Of a stretch of 64,000 nucleotides of DNA, positions 1-11,182 are shown piece by piece. The notes under the pieces are model-generated. The model saw nothing but the letters and a program-made list of their open reading frames with translations. It made no database searches and had not been told where the DNA came from. Every line of letters starts with the position of its first letter. Position 1 is the first letter of the stretch. The position numbers were made by a program, and so were the translations under genes. The stretch lies in assembly GCA_025677825.1 (NCBI GenBank), contig JAIXMO010000008.1, positions 124,001 through 188,000 of the forward strand. The letters run 5' to 3'. The DNA comes from Helicostylum pulchrum (lineage: Eukaryota; Mucoromycota; Mucoromycetes; Mucorales; Mucoraceae).

Positions 1-23
1 TTTTTTTTTTAAAAACTTAAACT

Positions 24-2389
24 TTACCCAAAAAAGTTACTTCCAACAGAAGGTCCCATCCAAATTAACGCTACAACTACAGCCCATTGACCCCTTACTT
101 CGTTGTACCAACGTACAGAACTTTCCAAGAACCCTGGTAGTGATAGACATGCAACCACAACTGCAGCTCGAAAGGAGAAAACTGTATCCTCTGTATACAA
201 GTATTTGATTAAAAACGTATATATGGAATAAAAGAATCTTTGTGTAGCAGTCGTCGGATATGCGACATCTGGATCATAATATTCTAGTGGGTCTAGAGTA
301 TTCTGTAACCATGGACTCACGCGAGATTTCGGTTTCTCCGCGTGGTCATATGGATGTTGAAAATGATGTTCTTTTGGAGAATGTGCTCGACCACGATTTG
401 GTGTTTCCATCTTGTGTATCGACGATCCATTTCTTTCCAAATCCTCTTGGTTTTGTAGGTCTCGCTGAACAGTAGCACGTCGCGATAAAGTTTTTTGTAA
501 GGTCAAAGGGTTTACTGCATCAACAACGGAGGAAGGAGTATCTAAAGCATATGATTCCTCTGTCTTGTGTTTTTGAAATAGCCATTTGGCGATACTTAGA
601 TGAGGCCACCATACTTTTTTCTTTATACGGACTTGATCTAGTTCATAAATCAAAGAACTTAAAGTATATACGGACTCCGCATATGCATGCAGATTAGACT
701 GAAACGTCAATAACAAGAACAAAATTCGACGTGGAACACCTGATTTCGTGTAGAGTTTTTCTAGACCCACTAGACGTCGGCCGTGAAATTTTTGCATAGC
801 TTCAAATAACGGGAGTGAAGGATCTGCTAATCTAGCGTATTCAAATTCTTTTGACTCCTTTTTCATTTGCTCTTCTCCCACTTTCCATCGATAATAGTAA
901 CTGTAAAAGCAAGGTTTATATTCAAACCTTGGATCCAGACCTTGTAATCTTCTTAGTCTTTTTACAGATTCTTTTACGGCAAGCGAACAAGCTTCTGTTA
1001 ATTCTAGATAGGTTGGTTTTACAATATTCAGTACGTCATCATAGTCTTGACGCCAATACGACATCACTTTCATAGAGTCATTCCATCTTACTCTTCTTTT
1101 ACGAGTACGTGATGAATCAGACGTACTCGTTGTTGAAAATGAACTACTGGCAGATGAAGGTGGAAATTGAGGGCCTATAAAGTCGGATATATCTTGATCC
1201 GTATCATAATCATCATCATCTGTAGACTCCTCATCATCATCTGTTCCTCCATAAAAACTACGAGGTCTTCGAACAAAATGACCATCCTGCTCTTCTTCAT
1301 CTAGCACATCTTGCATTTCTTCCATATCTTGAAAGACTTTTGTTTCTGCTTTTCGCATATTCTCTTCCATAGCTCTACTTAGCCCTAATCCTTGAATAGG
1401 TACTCTTAAAGTCTTGATAAGCGAACTTAATTCACTAATATCGGTAGGTGAAATGTAGTTATAGGAAGGCTCTCGCCTAACCATACGCTTCTTTTGTATT
1501 AGCGTTGTTATCATGGCGTCAACGGTATTGTGGATGGAGGTTAATGAATCGATTAGATCGGATTTTCCCGACTGTGTGACTTGAAGAAAGGCAGAAACTT
1601 GACGCTCCGTAATACTATCAACTTTTTCAAACACTTTAATCAAATGTTGTACAAATGTTCGGGTGCTGTTTTCAGGAAATATGACTAAAAAGCAAATAAA
1701 TATAAGTGCAAACCCTACTAGAGTCGAGACCAATAATTGTATCTAATTATAATAAAAAAAAGTTGAGAAGATAATGGTAGGAATTTTAATTTTTTTCTTA
1801 CCGTGTTACGAGAGGAAAAACCTCTATCCATAACAGCCGAAGTTAAACTTATAACCATGATCGAAGCCGATAGCATACCACCCACATTAGCTTGCTCCAC
1901 CTTTACTCGAAACATACTTAAAAAAAAGCAACCAAATACAAGAAAGAAAGCTAGGATGGCGCATACTTTCGGTTGAGCTAACTGAGCATCGTTAGGATCT
2001 CTTACCAATGAAGCTAGAAATTGGCCTAGGATTGCCCACGAAGCGGAAATTGAACACATGATACCACCGAAAATGACATCTTCCGCAATAAATCCATAAG
2101 ACTTGTTCGGGTAAACGAATTCTACGGCTACGGAAGCAAGAATTGCACCGACACTACTTACTTCGCGGATAGGGTCGATCAACAATAACGATAAAGCAAT
2201 TGTAACTGCTATGTTGGCCTTTAATATTTTGACCCAAATTGGCCATGTCAAAGTATCCCAAATACCAACTAACCTTTCTCGAATGGTTTGTAAAGGTAAT
2301 AGTCTACCAGAAGTAGTAGCTAATCGAAATCGATATGCATTCTTGAATGGTTTCTTACTTCGAGTAGGCTTCTTCTTGGTCTTTTTCAT
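24..2389 (-). CDS. FUSC/ArAE-type (Bre4-like, DUF2421) integral membrane protein, 3' end cut by window edge
   Basis: Two exons are visible, 2389-1802 and 1742-24, joined by a 59-nt GT-AG intron that keeps frame. The start is the ATG at 2389; the reading frame extends upstream only through a TTG. The N-terminal exon has several hydrophobic helices (residues about 48-160). The second begins with membrane helices, then a long acidic cytosolic stretch rich in D/E/S, then a second hydrophobic block whose end (WAVVVALIWMGPSVGSNFFG) resembles the second FUSC/DUF2421 repeat of fungal brefeldin A-sensitivity-type transporters. The frame stops at 24, but GG|GTAAAG just before the stop is a good donor, so the last exons probably lie beyond the left edge. 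Family knowledge suggests export of organic anions or toxic aromatics; the substrate cannot be read from sequence. Confidence 0.72.
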
Positions 2390-2725
2390 ACTAGTGCGTA
2401 AAATGACAAGATAAAACAAGAAGGAGAAAGAAGGAATTTTTTTAAGTTTCAGTTTTATATTTTATTTGCTTGCAGAATTAAAACGTGCTGTACAACTGTT
2501 TTGGCCGGCCTTGGTGATTATGCCCGGACTGTGACGATTTATAAGATGGTCCCCCTAAACTCCCTTTGTACTGCATAATGTAATCGACCACAGGTTTTAC
2601 GCAAAATCAAAATAACTTTTGCTTTTTTTTTTTTGGTTTTCTTTATCCTTATTACCGACCCAAATAAGAAAAAAAGGCCGGGGTTTAAATTCCAGTGTTT
2701 TAAAAAGATACGATTGCAGTATATT

Positions 2726-2746
2726 GGGCGATGGGCGATGGGCGAT
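2726..2746. repeat. Heptamer tandem repeat (GGGCGAT x3)
   Basis: Three perfect head-to-tail copies of GGGCGAT lie immediately 3' of the stop codon of the degenerate minus-strand gene that ends at 2748. It is a small local expansion with no evident function. Confidence 0.9.
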
Positions 2747-2747
2747 G

Positions 2748-3722
2748 TCACCTTTCGCTTTGGTCATTTAAAGGAAGATAGCCTTTTGCCAAAAACAAAT
2801 CCAGACTACCGATCAAGGGCATCTTTAACCAGTAGAGCATTTGTTGAGATTTAGGGCCATAGTATACTTTAAACAACGCCTCGTGAAGGAGTTCGGCGTC
2901 CTACAAAATAATAAGTAAAATTACTTTGATACAAATTATTTACATTACCTTAAGTGTAAAAGAATTCAAATACTCAGACAACTTGTCCGGAATACTGGGA
3001 AGACCAGTGCAATTTAACGCTTTGATCTTTTCTAGTTCTTTTCTTGAAAAATATTTGAGCCAGGTTGGATCGTGGGGGTCGAGTATAAGCGATTGGCAAG
3101 GGCTAAAATAACCAAAGTTAGCGTGAGCATACTTTTACTTATTTTTTATACAACATACTGTTCGTAATCAGACTTTGTGGCAAGCTCCTTCATTTTCATT
3201 TCCACACAAACACCTGTACTTAAAAACCACATCTTGTCTTCATCCAGCAAGTTGATTATTTCGTCAATATTCATTTTATCGTCGAACGATAAACGTACTG
3301 ATGTTGATGTTGATGCCGTTTTCTGGCATTTGTAGGAGGTACTAATGCGATCAGGTTCTACATCGTTGGTGATGTGATCAAGTTCCGTATTTTTACTTTG
3401 TACCATTTCCATAATTTTAGTGAAATAATTGCTCCAGCCTGGTTTAGAAGATTGCTATAATATATTAAAATAATGCTTAGCTGCCCATAGTATGATAAGA
3501 TTTATCGGTTCAACTTACCAATTCTTCATTTACTTGCTGTGCCACTGTTTTTATACGAAATGTAGCGTCCTTTTTAAACTTCGCGAAAGTACAAGGCTCA
3601 CTGATTGCAAGCTTGATTTATTTGATTTTTTTTTTTAAAAAAAAAGTTAACGCGAGTATTATTGAAGGAAATCAAGTCTTACCATCACTGATTTTAATAC
3701 CTAAATTGGTTGAATTAGCCAT
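2748..3722 (-). pseudogene. Multi-exon fragment of an unknown, probably Mucoromycota-specific repeated gene family (N-terminal part)
   Basis: Spliceable segments on the minus strand read 3722-3683 (ATG start), 3611-3519, 3454-3159, 3102-2949 and 2900-2748. The last four join in frame through GT-AG introns and encode about 230 residues, including SKPGWSNYFTKIME, WFLSTGVCVEM, DPHDPTWLKYFSRKELEK and KVYYGPKSQQMLYWLKM, ending in a TGA. The first ATG exon ends in phase 1 while the next needs phase 0, so either the 5' end is decayed or its first exon lies elsewhere. The style matches long hypothetical proteins I recall as repeated in Mucorales genomes, whose C-terminal half (KRKLSS..RPD.LF..ELGA) occurs here on the opposite strand at 3943-4280. 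Function is unknown. It could be a short live gene; I lean to a remnant. Confidence 0.5.
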
Positions 3723-3942
3723 GTGGATACATTTTTATTCGTAAATCTTGATACACGGTCAATTTACGCGGTAAATTAAAAAAATCTGACGTATTACTTA
3801 CCTTTATAAATAACCATTACTCTAAGAAGAATCACATAGAACGAACATAAAAAACGAAAGACAAAAAACAGCGAAAGCAAAAAAACAAAACAAAGTAATA
3901 CGGATAAAGAGAAAGAAAAGAAAAAGGACTTGGCAAAAAAAA

Positions 3943-4280
3943 ATGGATGATAAAAAAGAAAATGATAAAATAGGTCTATCTACTCATCATGACGTAACTA
4001 TACACATATTTGAAACAGAATCAAACTCTCAGATCAAATTTAAGAAAGTCTTATTTGAGAGGCATTAAACAGAAAGCGCAAACTATCATCCACGGAATCT
4101 ATGGACGGAAAGGTTTCTGGTAAAAGACCAGATGCTTTATTTCTATACGGTGAGTTTGAGTTAGGTGCTATTAAAAGAGCTAAAAGTAATCGTAGAACTG
4201 GAAACGAACATTTGTACAATTCTCATCTAAAACTTCGGATTATTGAAAATCCAGCTTGCTATGTCTGTAAAGTGAAATAA
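3943..4280 (+). pseudogene. Frameshifted fragment of the same unknown family (C-terminal part)
   Basis: The sequence opens with ATG at 3943 and reads MDDKKENDKIGLSTHHDV..KKVLFER before stopping at 4066-4068. A different frame from 4059 to the TAA at 4278-4280 reads 73 residues with NRKRKLSSTESMDGK, SGKRPDALFLYGEFELGAIK and HLKLRIIENPACYVC. The two frames meet at the junction KKVLFE / EALNRKRK, consistent with one frameshift near 4058. The block is C-terminal-like relative to the fragment at 2748-3722 but lies on the other strand, so an ancestral gene has been inverted or two partial copies sit tail to tail. The segment at 3962-3998 recurs at 45541-45577. Confidence 0.5.
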
Positions 4281-4766
4281 ATGGTTTATTGTATATGGCT
4301 ATTATGCAATCAATAAAGTTTACGCACATCAGTAGTACACGTTAAAATTATTTGTGCATCCAAACATGTTAACGCTAGAGTATAGAGCTGGTCGGATTGC
4401 ATTAAAGTTTGGCCGAAATAATATTTATGCGCACTCAAAAGAGGAACGTTTTCTGGAAAAAAAAGCTCACTTTTGGGAGTACACTTTTGAGTTCAATTAT
4501 TAACTTAATTACTTTTCTACCCAGTAAAAAAAGAGCTCATACAGATGCATAATAAATGTTCAATAAGTATGTTTATTTGTGTTCTCTTGAAGAGGTGTAT
4601 TTGTTGATATCCACCACTGGTTTATATATTTTGAGCCAAATAAAAAATGCAGGTCGACCTATTTTGAAACTAATTGAGCCCTGTTTTTTCCTGGTCACTG
4701 TTTATTTGTTAAAAAAAGAATCTATTTAAATGAGTTGAAAAAAAATAATATAATCATAATTTTTTT

Positions 4767-6092
4767 TTAAGGTTTTCCATGATCTTTGATGGCATCAGCG
4801 TTGCTTTGACTCGAAGATGACATGGGAATGATATCCTTGTTTTGTGGGGATTTATTGGATACGGTTTTAGCGACGGAATAAACTAAACCAGCAATAAATC
4901 CAACAATGATGGCAGTGATATTTCCAAATGTAGCTTTATCACCAAAGAACATGATACCTGAAGCAGCAATAGGCAATTTATTTAATGCACCAACCATGGA
5001 ATAGGTAGTAGATGAGGTAGTACGTACACACCAAGCAGAAGCATAAGACATGGCAAAAGCAGAAGCACCAGAAAAAATCATGGCAAAAATCATTTGTTGA
5101 CGTACTTCCATTGGACTATAAAATTATATAATTGTTTTAGCTAAACAAAACTCACACATACACACACGTTATCCAGTCTTGTATTACTTACAAGTTCTTA
5201 GCTAAATTATCACCACTCCAATCCTCAAAGATAATACTGGGGAAAATTAAAAGAGGAATCGATAAAAGGTTGTTGTAGTAGACTGTATCGAAATCTTTAA
5301 AGTTGGTAAGCTTAATTCTTTTACGCATATAAAGAACAAAAGCCGCTGAAGCAACACAATTAGTTGCCATCCAAAAGTATCCAATAAAAGCTGTATCCAA
5401 TTCAACAATTTGTGTCAAGGTGTCATTAACATCGGCCCAACCAGCAATAACTGAAGAAAAGACCTATTTTTTTTTTTGAAGTTGTTTAATACGTGTATTA
5501 TAATTATTAAAAAGAAATACTTGCCATTAAACCAAAAGAGACCAACATTAAACGAGTTACATTACCTCCAAACCAAAGAACTTCACCATAAGCAATAAGA
5601 ATAATAGTCAAATTTTTAAAGATGGTATAAATAGGGATACGAAGGAACTGAAGTGCCTTTGAACCGGTATAAATCATAGCAACGAGTGAAGCTGCAATGG
5701 GAAACCATTTACGAGCTTCCTCTTTATCGAATCCACGAAATTTGATGAGCCCAAAGAACTTGAAAGATTGTAATAATAAAACTGTAACTGTATTCTATTG
5801 TGTAAAATATGAGTATTGTTATTTTTCGATTATATTACTAGAGATGATAGAGTATATATACCTGAATGGTCAACAAGAGAAAGTTCATGTTGAAATCATA
5901 ACCACTCAAGACAAACTTATTTGTTACAGTCATGAGAATAGAAGCGCAACAATAACTAGCAATAGGAAGTATTGCTCTCATACCAGGTGATAACGTCAAT
6001 CTAGAAGAACCAACTACTGTCTGATTAGAGGACCCATTATTATCAAGGTCTTGATCAATGACAACCTTATAATCAGGTTTAGTTTCACCCAT
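4767..6092 (-). CDS. VRG4: GDP-mannose transporter (Vrg4/Gmt1 type)
   Basis: Golgi nucleotide-sugar antiporter that imports GDP-mannose for protein and lipid mannosylation. Four exons, 6092-5862, 5794-5525, 5463-5192 and 5115-4767, give 1122 nt and 373 residues, the usual size. Intron 2 is GC-AG: the exon ends in ATG and the intron opens with GCAAGT; this joins FGLM to [12 protein letters not shown], the conserved Vrg4 sequence, whereas the nearest GT donor destroys the frame. About ten hydrophobic helices are visible. The diagnostic GALNK motif (GALNKLPIA) involved in GDP-mannose recognition lies in the last exon. The C-terminus is a short Ser/Asn-rich cytosolic tail. Start codon chosen because [10 protein letters not shown] precedes the first helix and no other ATG is in frame upstream. 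Confidence 0.93.
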
Positions 6093-7430
6093 TTTATTAA
6101 TACAGGAAAAAAAAAAAGAGGGGTAGAAGACGTTAAAAAAACCAATTTACACAAGTGTGTGCGGAGGCTCAACGTGACTTTGGAGATCAATGAATTCACT
6201 TGGCTTACTCTGACGATCACTTTTTGTACTACATACAACATACAACTGCCAAGTATCGAAAAAACTCGGGAAACTAACCTTTTCCTGGGTTAAAAACAAA
6301 GGAATACCTTCATAGGAGTTTATCTCCTTTTACATTCATTTATCTCTTTTTTCTGATCCACAGAAAAAAAAAATACATACATACTATATCTATTATAGGT
6401 GCGAATACAAAGGCTCCTTCTTTTTTTTATATCTATTAGTACATATCTGCTATTTTTAGGTATTCACGTAGCGTATAATACCTCTAGTATGTCGTAAGTA
6501 GAATCACCTTTTAATTATAGACATTTACTCGCAATTTTAATAAGATATAAATAAAAACTGTAATCGGCACGATATCAGTTTTATGCAGGATAAGGTATAT
6601 ACAACGCAGCCGTTAAAAGTAATATTACTACTGCTATTTCTACTACGGATACGTATTAAAATAATCTCGTAATAGCTACTTTTGGCGATAAATATATTTT
6701 TTTAAAAATAGACTTAATTGGCTTGCACAATTAATGTAGCCATCTGTCAAAAACACCCTTTGGTATCTTACTACAAATGCATATAGTAACCTTTTTCTTT
6801 TACATAAGTGACCATTAAACTTTTCAAGCTTTTATACTTATAAATCAGTAGATATTAAGAGAGAGAGAGAGAGATTAACTTACTACACTGATTTAATAGC
6901 ATAACGAGAGTTGGTTTGTATTCTTGGATATTAGTCTATCCATATTTAATTACAATGATACAGGTTCAATTAAAAACATTTTTCAGTATTCGGTGTTTTA
7001 TCCGAAACAAGTTTTACATCAAATCTAACACATACAGTACATAAAAATATTTTATCGGGCAGTAGATCCCTACTGCCTTATTGACACTATTTAGCTCGAT
7101 AGAAAACCCTTTCATTAACTGTTCCATACACATCATGAATTAACATGCTAAAAAAATAAGGTGGGGATGCTAATACTTGAAATAAGAAACATGCAGGCTT
7201 TATAATTACGTAACTGCAAGAACGCCGAGATACTTAATATGCCGAGCTACGCCATTCTTAATACGCAGAAGCAGGTTTTTTATTACTTTTTTTTATTATT
7301 AGTTAGTTCTCTAAAACAAATATGTAGAATTTATTAACATTAAAGGGGTTGAAAAAAAAAAGGATTCCATTTATTTATTTAGAGGTTTTTTTTTATTTCT
7401 CCTCGTTTCTTTTTATTACTTGTCAAAATA
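6093..7430. other. Intergenic region without a recognised gene
   Basis: About 1.3 kb of AT-rich sequence between the divergently oriented GDP-mannose transporter and small secreted protein. Apart from a short GA run near 6860 and many A/T tracts I see no conserved coding stretch, RNA gene or repeat. The first 200 bp next to 6092 presumably hold the transporter promoter. Confidence 0.6.
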
Positions 7431-7730
7431 ATGAAAACATATTTTTTAATTATAGCTTTGTTTTTATTAGCGCAAACCCTATACGCACAACTTGTACCAG
7501 GTCCGTTTGAATGTGGAAAAAAAGCGAAAGACTTGTGTCAAGAATTTTTAGATAACGGTGGAATGACTTGCCATTATAACGAACAAATTATTTGCCACCA
7601 TAAGAATCAAGAAGATAACGATAAAGACTATTGTAAGCCAAAAGCCACTTATAGCTGCAGAACATTTATTTCAACTTATGGCTACCTTTGTAATGCAAAT
7701 CACTGTATCATGTCTCATTACAGAAAATAA
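7431..7730 (+). CDS. Small secreted cysteine-rich protein with two internal cysteine modules
   Basis: Single-exon 99-residue product. A signal peptide is clear: MKT then a hydrophobic core to about residue 19, with likely cleavage after LYA. The mature part has eight cysteines in two similar modules: C-x7-C-x10-C-x7-C (starting FECGKKAKDLC) and C-x7-C-x10-C-x4-C (starting DYCKPKATYSC). The repeated spacing indicates an internal duplication and probably four disulfides. Aromatic and His residues also recur after the last cysteine of each half (IICHH, HCIMSHY). I do not recognise the family; extracellular small cysteine-rich proteins of fungi are often effector-like or antimicrobial, but nothing here proves either. 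Long flanking gene-poor DNA surrounds it. Confidence 0.7.
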   Translation: MKTYFLIIALFLLAQTLYAQLVPGPFECGKKAKDLCQEFLDNGGMTCHYNEQIICHHKNQEDNDKDYCKPKATYSCRTFISTYGYLCNANHCIMSHYRK

Positions 7731-8005
7731 AACTATTCTCTTTAACGAAACTAAAATAATAGCACGTTAGTAATTGCCATTGTACATATTACTCAATGCT
7801 TTTAAAAGTATTCTTTTTTGTTCTTATTACTGTTATAAAAATATTTTTGTTTCGGTTAGTTGGACCGCGGAAGGAAACATTGCGGCACCTAATGTAACAC
7901 TAAAAATATCGTTTTATTAACGCAGTCGATACAACATATAACCACCAAATGGTTTATCCAATTGAAATAGCTTGTATAATTTCTACGGGCTAAATAATAC
8001 GAATA

Positions 8006-8475
8006 TTGTTCCTGAAGAGCTGTAATAAACGTCGAAAAGTTGGATCAATTGTAGTAGATGGAAGATACAACGATTTAGTTGGTATGTTTTTAAGGGAAAA
8101 AAACAATAAACCCAAAACCATTCCATGTGCTGGCGTCTTTGTTGGAGTAGAACGAGTATTTTCAACTTTGACGACAAGATCAAAAGTACAGCTATAATAT
8201 ATAATTTTTTTCAGCTGGAGGTGGTTTACTAAAAGAACGCATGATATTAGTGGTTGAACTTTGAGAATCAGGAATTAAAGCACTTTTATGCACAATAATA
8301 CATCTAAGTTAGAAAAAAAAAATAGGCAGCTTGTGAAAAGGATGAAATTACTTTTTCTGTTATTTTAGGTAAAGATGAACTAGAAAGCTGTAAAGTTAGA
8401 TTTGAATATATGAGAATGAAAGGTAGACATCAAGGTGGAAGTACTATAGATCGTAAAGATATGGTTCTAGAATAA
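8006..8475 (+). pseudogene. Decayed histidyl-tRNA synthetase C-terminal fragment
   Basis: Three pieces in order match the end of a eukaryotic/fungal HisRS. 8036-8179 reads [18 protein letters not shown] followed by [17 protein letters not shown], the motif 3 region of class II HisRS (family pattern GGRYD.LVGMF and G.S.GVERIFS). 8215-8277, after an intron-like acceptor, reads GGLLKERMILVVEL-stop-ESGIKA, where the stop replaces the Trp of the family's ELW.(A/S)GIKA. 8326-8475 reads ACEKDEITFSVILGKDELES and HQGGSTIDRKDMV, the anticodon-binding domain. The pieces are in different frames, with stop codons and a decayed intron between them. The glycine pair of the motif has also changed (VDGRY rather than GGGRY). 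The N-terminal two thirds of the enzyme is absent upstream. A non-functional duplicate is by far the best explanation. Confidence 0.85.
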
Positions 8476-8479
8476 AAAC

Positions 8480-11110
8480 AACAAAAGAAATTGTATTATT
8501 TATTTATTCAAGATGTTCTGTGTGAGATATGTAGGGTGAAGATGGTAGTGATGGTTTAGATTATGTAAATATAGATGTAATCGGACGTGCTATAGATGAC
8601 TTTAGTAAATACGATAACTCATAAAATATGCATTTATTCCCTGTAAATTATTTCACTATTTTTTCTGAATTTACAATAATTCCATCAGTAACTTTTTTCC
8701 GCGTGCACTTCCCTTGTCGAATTATTTCTCCGCGTTAACAGCAGACTGGCTTTAATAGTAAGAGATCAAGAGCATTCGATCATATCCCTCAGAGAGGACT
8801 AGCGTACTATCCGGAAACCACCTGCTCAGCATACATATTGTATTCCACCCTAACTCATTGGTTGCACTTTATCTTATCACGCGCTTCGCAGCTCTTTCTT
8901 TTCTATTTAGAAACCTCCATGAATACAAACGTGCGATTCTCTGTTCTCTCTCTCATTTTCAGTATCATACTAACTTGTTAAATACCTCAAATTTATTTAA
9001 TATATTAAAGATGAAGAACGTGAAAACAGGGTTTAATTGGTATTACAATATACCGTATACAAATGTTCATTTGAAGAGGCTGAGTATATACATTGTACCT
9101 TGGAAAAAAAAGTTAATTATATATTGTTTGAGTAAAATTATGTACTGCTGTACACAGAACCCTCTTTTTGAACCGGTAGAAAAACAAACATGATATAATA
9201 TATCCGGCAAAGATTTTACATCGTTATGTCTTTCATTACATAAATTGCGATACTTGATCTTATTTTATCATTTAGCATAAATTCATGCAAACATTATAAC
9301 AACAAGGTTCTGTTCATTGTTTATTAGACCCATTTTATTTGAATACGCGTTAACGCGACTTGGAAATACTGTGCTTGCGAGTAATAGATTAAAGTTTATG
9401 TGTTACATGAGCAGCCAAGTATATTCCAACCTAAATTTAGAGATACATTCCCATCTATACCATAACTCTAGCCAAGACGCGTCCTTCTTTTTTTAAAAGA
9501 AAAGAAAACGAGAGCAGTAAAAAATCGAACAATGATACCAGGTATAGTATAAAAGTGTCAGTCTCTCTGAATTATTAATGGTTATACGCATAAAATGACG
9601 CAGTAACAAATGAGTTTTTTTTAGACCCTGTAGAACACAATGTCCGTGTGAAACTTTTAGGTTACATGCCATTTCCCTCAGGGAGTGAATATCAAATGTT
9701 ATGCTTTCTACTTGTACCTGAACTATTTTTTTTTTTTATTTTTTTTTGTTTAGTTGTATTTGAGCCGAGATTCCGAAAGTGTATTACTTCTTTTATAAAA
9801 AAACGTATATATGTGTACAATCCGTGTACTTGGTTTTTTAGTCTATTTACTGCTTTGTTTTTCCATACTTCTTTTTTTTTTTATATAATTGTTATATATT
9901 TTTTTTTCATAAAAAAAAAGACTACGAAACCAGTAAATTACTCGTAATGCTTTGATGTTATACAAGCGAATGGTAATGAACTGGTCGGTCGTACCTTTGG
10001 GCCTCGAAATGCGCTGTTGTGGTTACACATATCCTGCAACAGAAAAAAATCAAGTTACACCTTCACGCTCGAATAGTATCATGTAGTGTAAGGGTACTGT
10101 CTTACAACGTTGAAGACATACTTTATTTTAGGGTAACAACTATTAGTCGGATGACTATATTGCTTTCTTTTTAAAAAAAAATCCAAATTTCGGGATAATA
10201 TTTCTCAAACTAAACTGTGTTTAGAGAAAGAAGAAAAAATAGATTGAAGCATCCTGTACACATCTATTGCTTTTCGCACTCGTTACAAAAACTTGTAATA
10301 CATTATGTATTACTTACCGTCGAATCGATGAACATGAAAAATCCTTGCACTCAATCGGAAATATTAACCTAGCCAGAAGGGGGGCGAGATTGGTTTCACT
10401 AGCAGTCGGTATTACACATACGCACGTACTCACTAATGAATCCACTTACATGCATTTTTTTTATTATTTGCCTTCAATACTTCTTTCCCCTTAAAGTTAC
10501 AATTTAGTATATAAAATTTATCAGATTAAGTATTATTTTATTTTATTCGCACGGAATTATATGTAAAAATCATAATCAATATAACATAATCTTAGAGAAT
10601 GAGAGTAACATTCAATAGAGCGCGTCTTCTTCTTTTTTTTTTTTACCATCCCCACTAGGCTATTTGAATTTTACATCCAAAAGAGATTATTTCTCGAAGA
10701 GTAATCAGATTTAAAAGCGAAAAGGGTATTGTGTGTTACGCTTCAGTTGAGATCTGACTATGCAAAACATACCTATAAGCTGTCTTAATTGACGGGTTTT
10801 TTTATGAGTAAACTGTTTTTATAAAAAAATTACCAATATTGGGTGACATGAGTAAACAGACAAGCCTGAATTTCCTTCTCGAGTAACCGTACCATGACCT
10901 TTTCCGATCAGATGATTCAAATTAGACACAAGTAAAGCATGTATTCAATCGAAGTAATACACACATATCGTTGGGAAAATAGAATACTCATTTATGTTTG
11001 AGTTACCTACTGCCTCATAAACACATAACCTTGTTTCATGGGTAAAAAAAAGTGAATTCATGTTATGCTGTGAGTTCCTTTTTTTTTCATGGTACAAGAA
11101 AGTAAAATTG
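8480..11110. other. Long gene-poor region
   Basis: About 2.6 kb with no convincing gene. A stretch at 8534-8624 could be read as an isolated coding-like fragment (GEDGSDGLDYVNIDVIGRAIDDFSKYDNS then stop) after an AG, possibly a further relic associated with the HisRS remnant, but I cannot identify it. The remainder is AT-rich with A/T homopolymers and no RNA gene I can recognise. Confidence 0.5.
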
Positions 11111-11118
11111 ATATAAAT
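11111..11118 (+). promoter_or_regulatory. Probable TATA box of the HsbA-like gene
   Basis: ATATAAAT lies 65-72 nt upstream of the ATG at 11183 and is followed by a purine/CT-rich leader without upstream ATGs, the usual arrangement for a strongly expressed fungal secreted-protein gene. Assigned from position and sequence only. Confidence 0.45.
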
Positions 11119-11182
11119 ACCAGGTCAAACATTTCAGTTTTCAAAATCTTTATCTAACAATCTTCAGATAACAACTACTAAT

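Noticed and set aside
5192..5524. GT donor (GTATTT) or a later CAG acceptor for GDP-mannose transporter intron 2
   Set aside because: The GT donor with the natural acceptor shifts the frame; with the later CAG acceptor three conserved residues are lost. The GC donor fits better.
9648..9947. 99-codon plus-strand frame rich in Phe
   Set aside because: Product of T-homopolymers; no start context and no recognisable domain.
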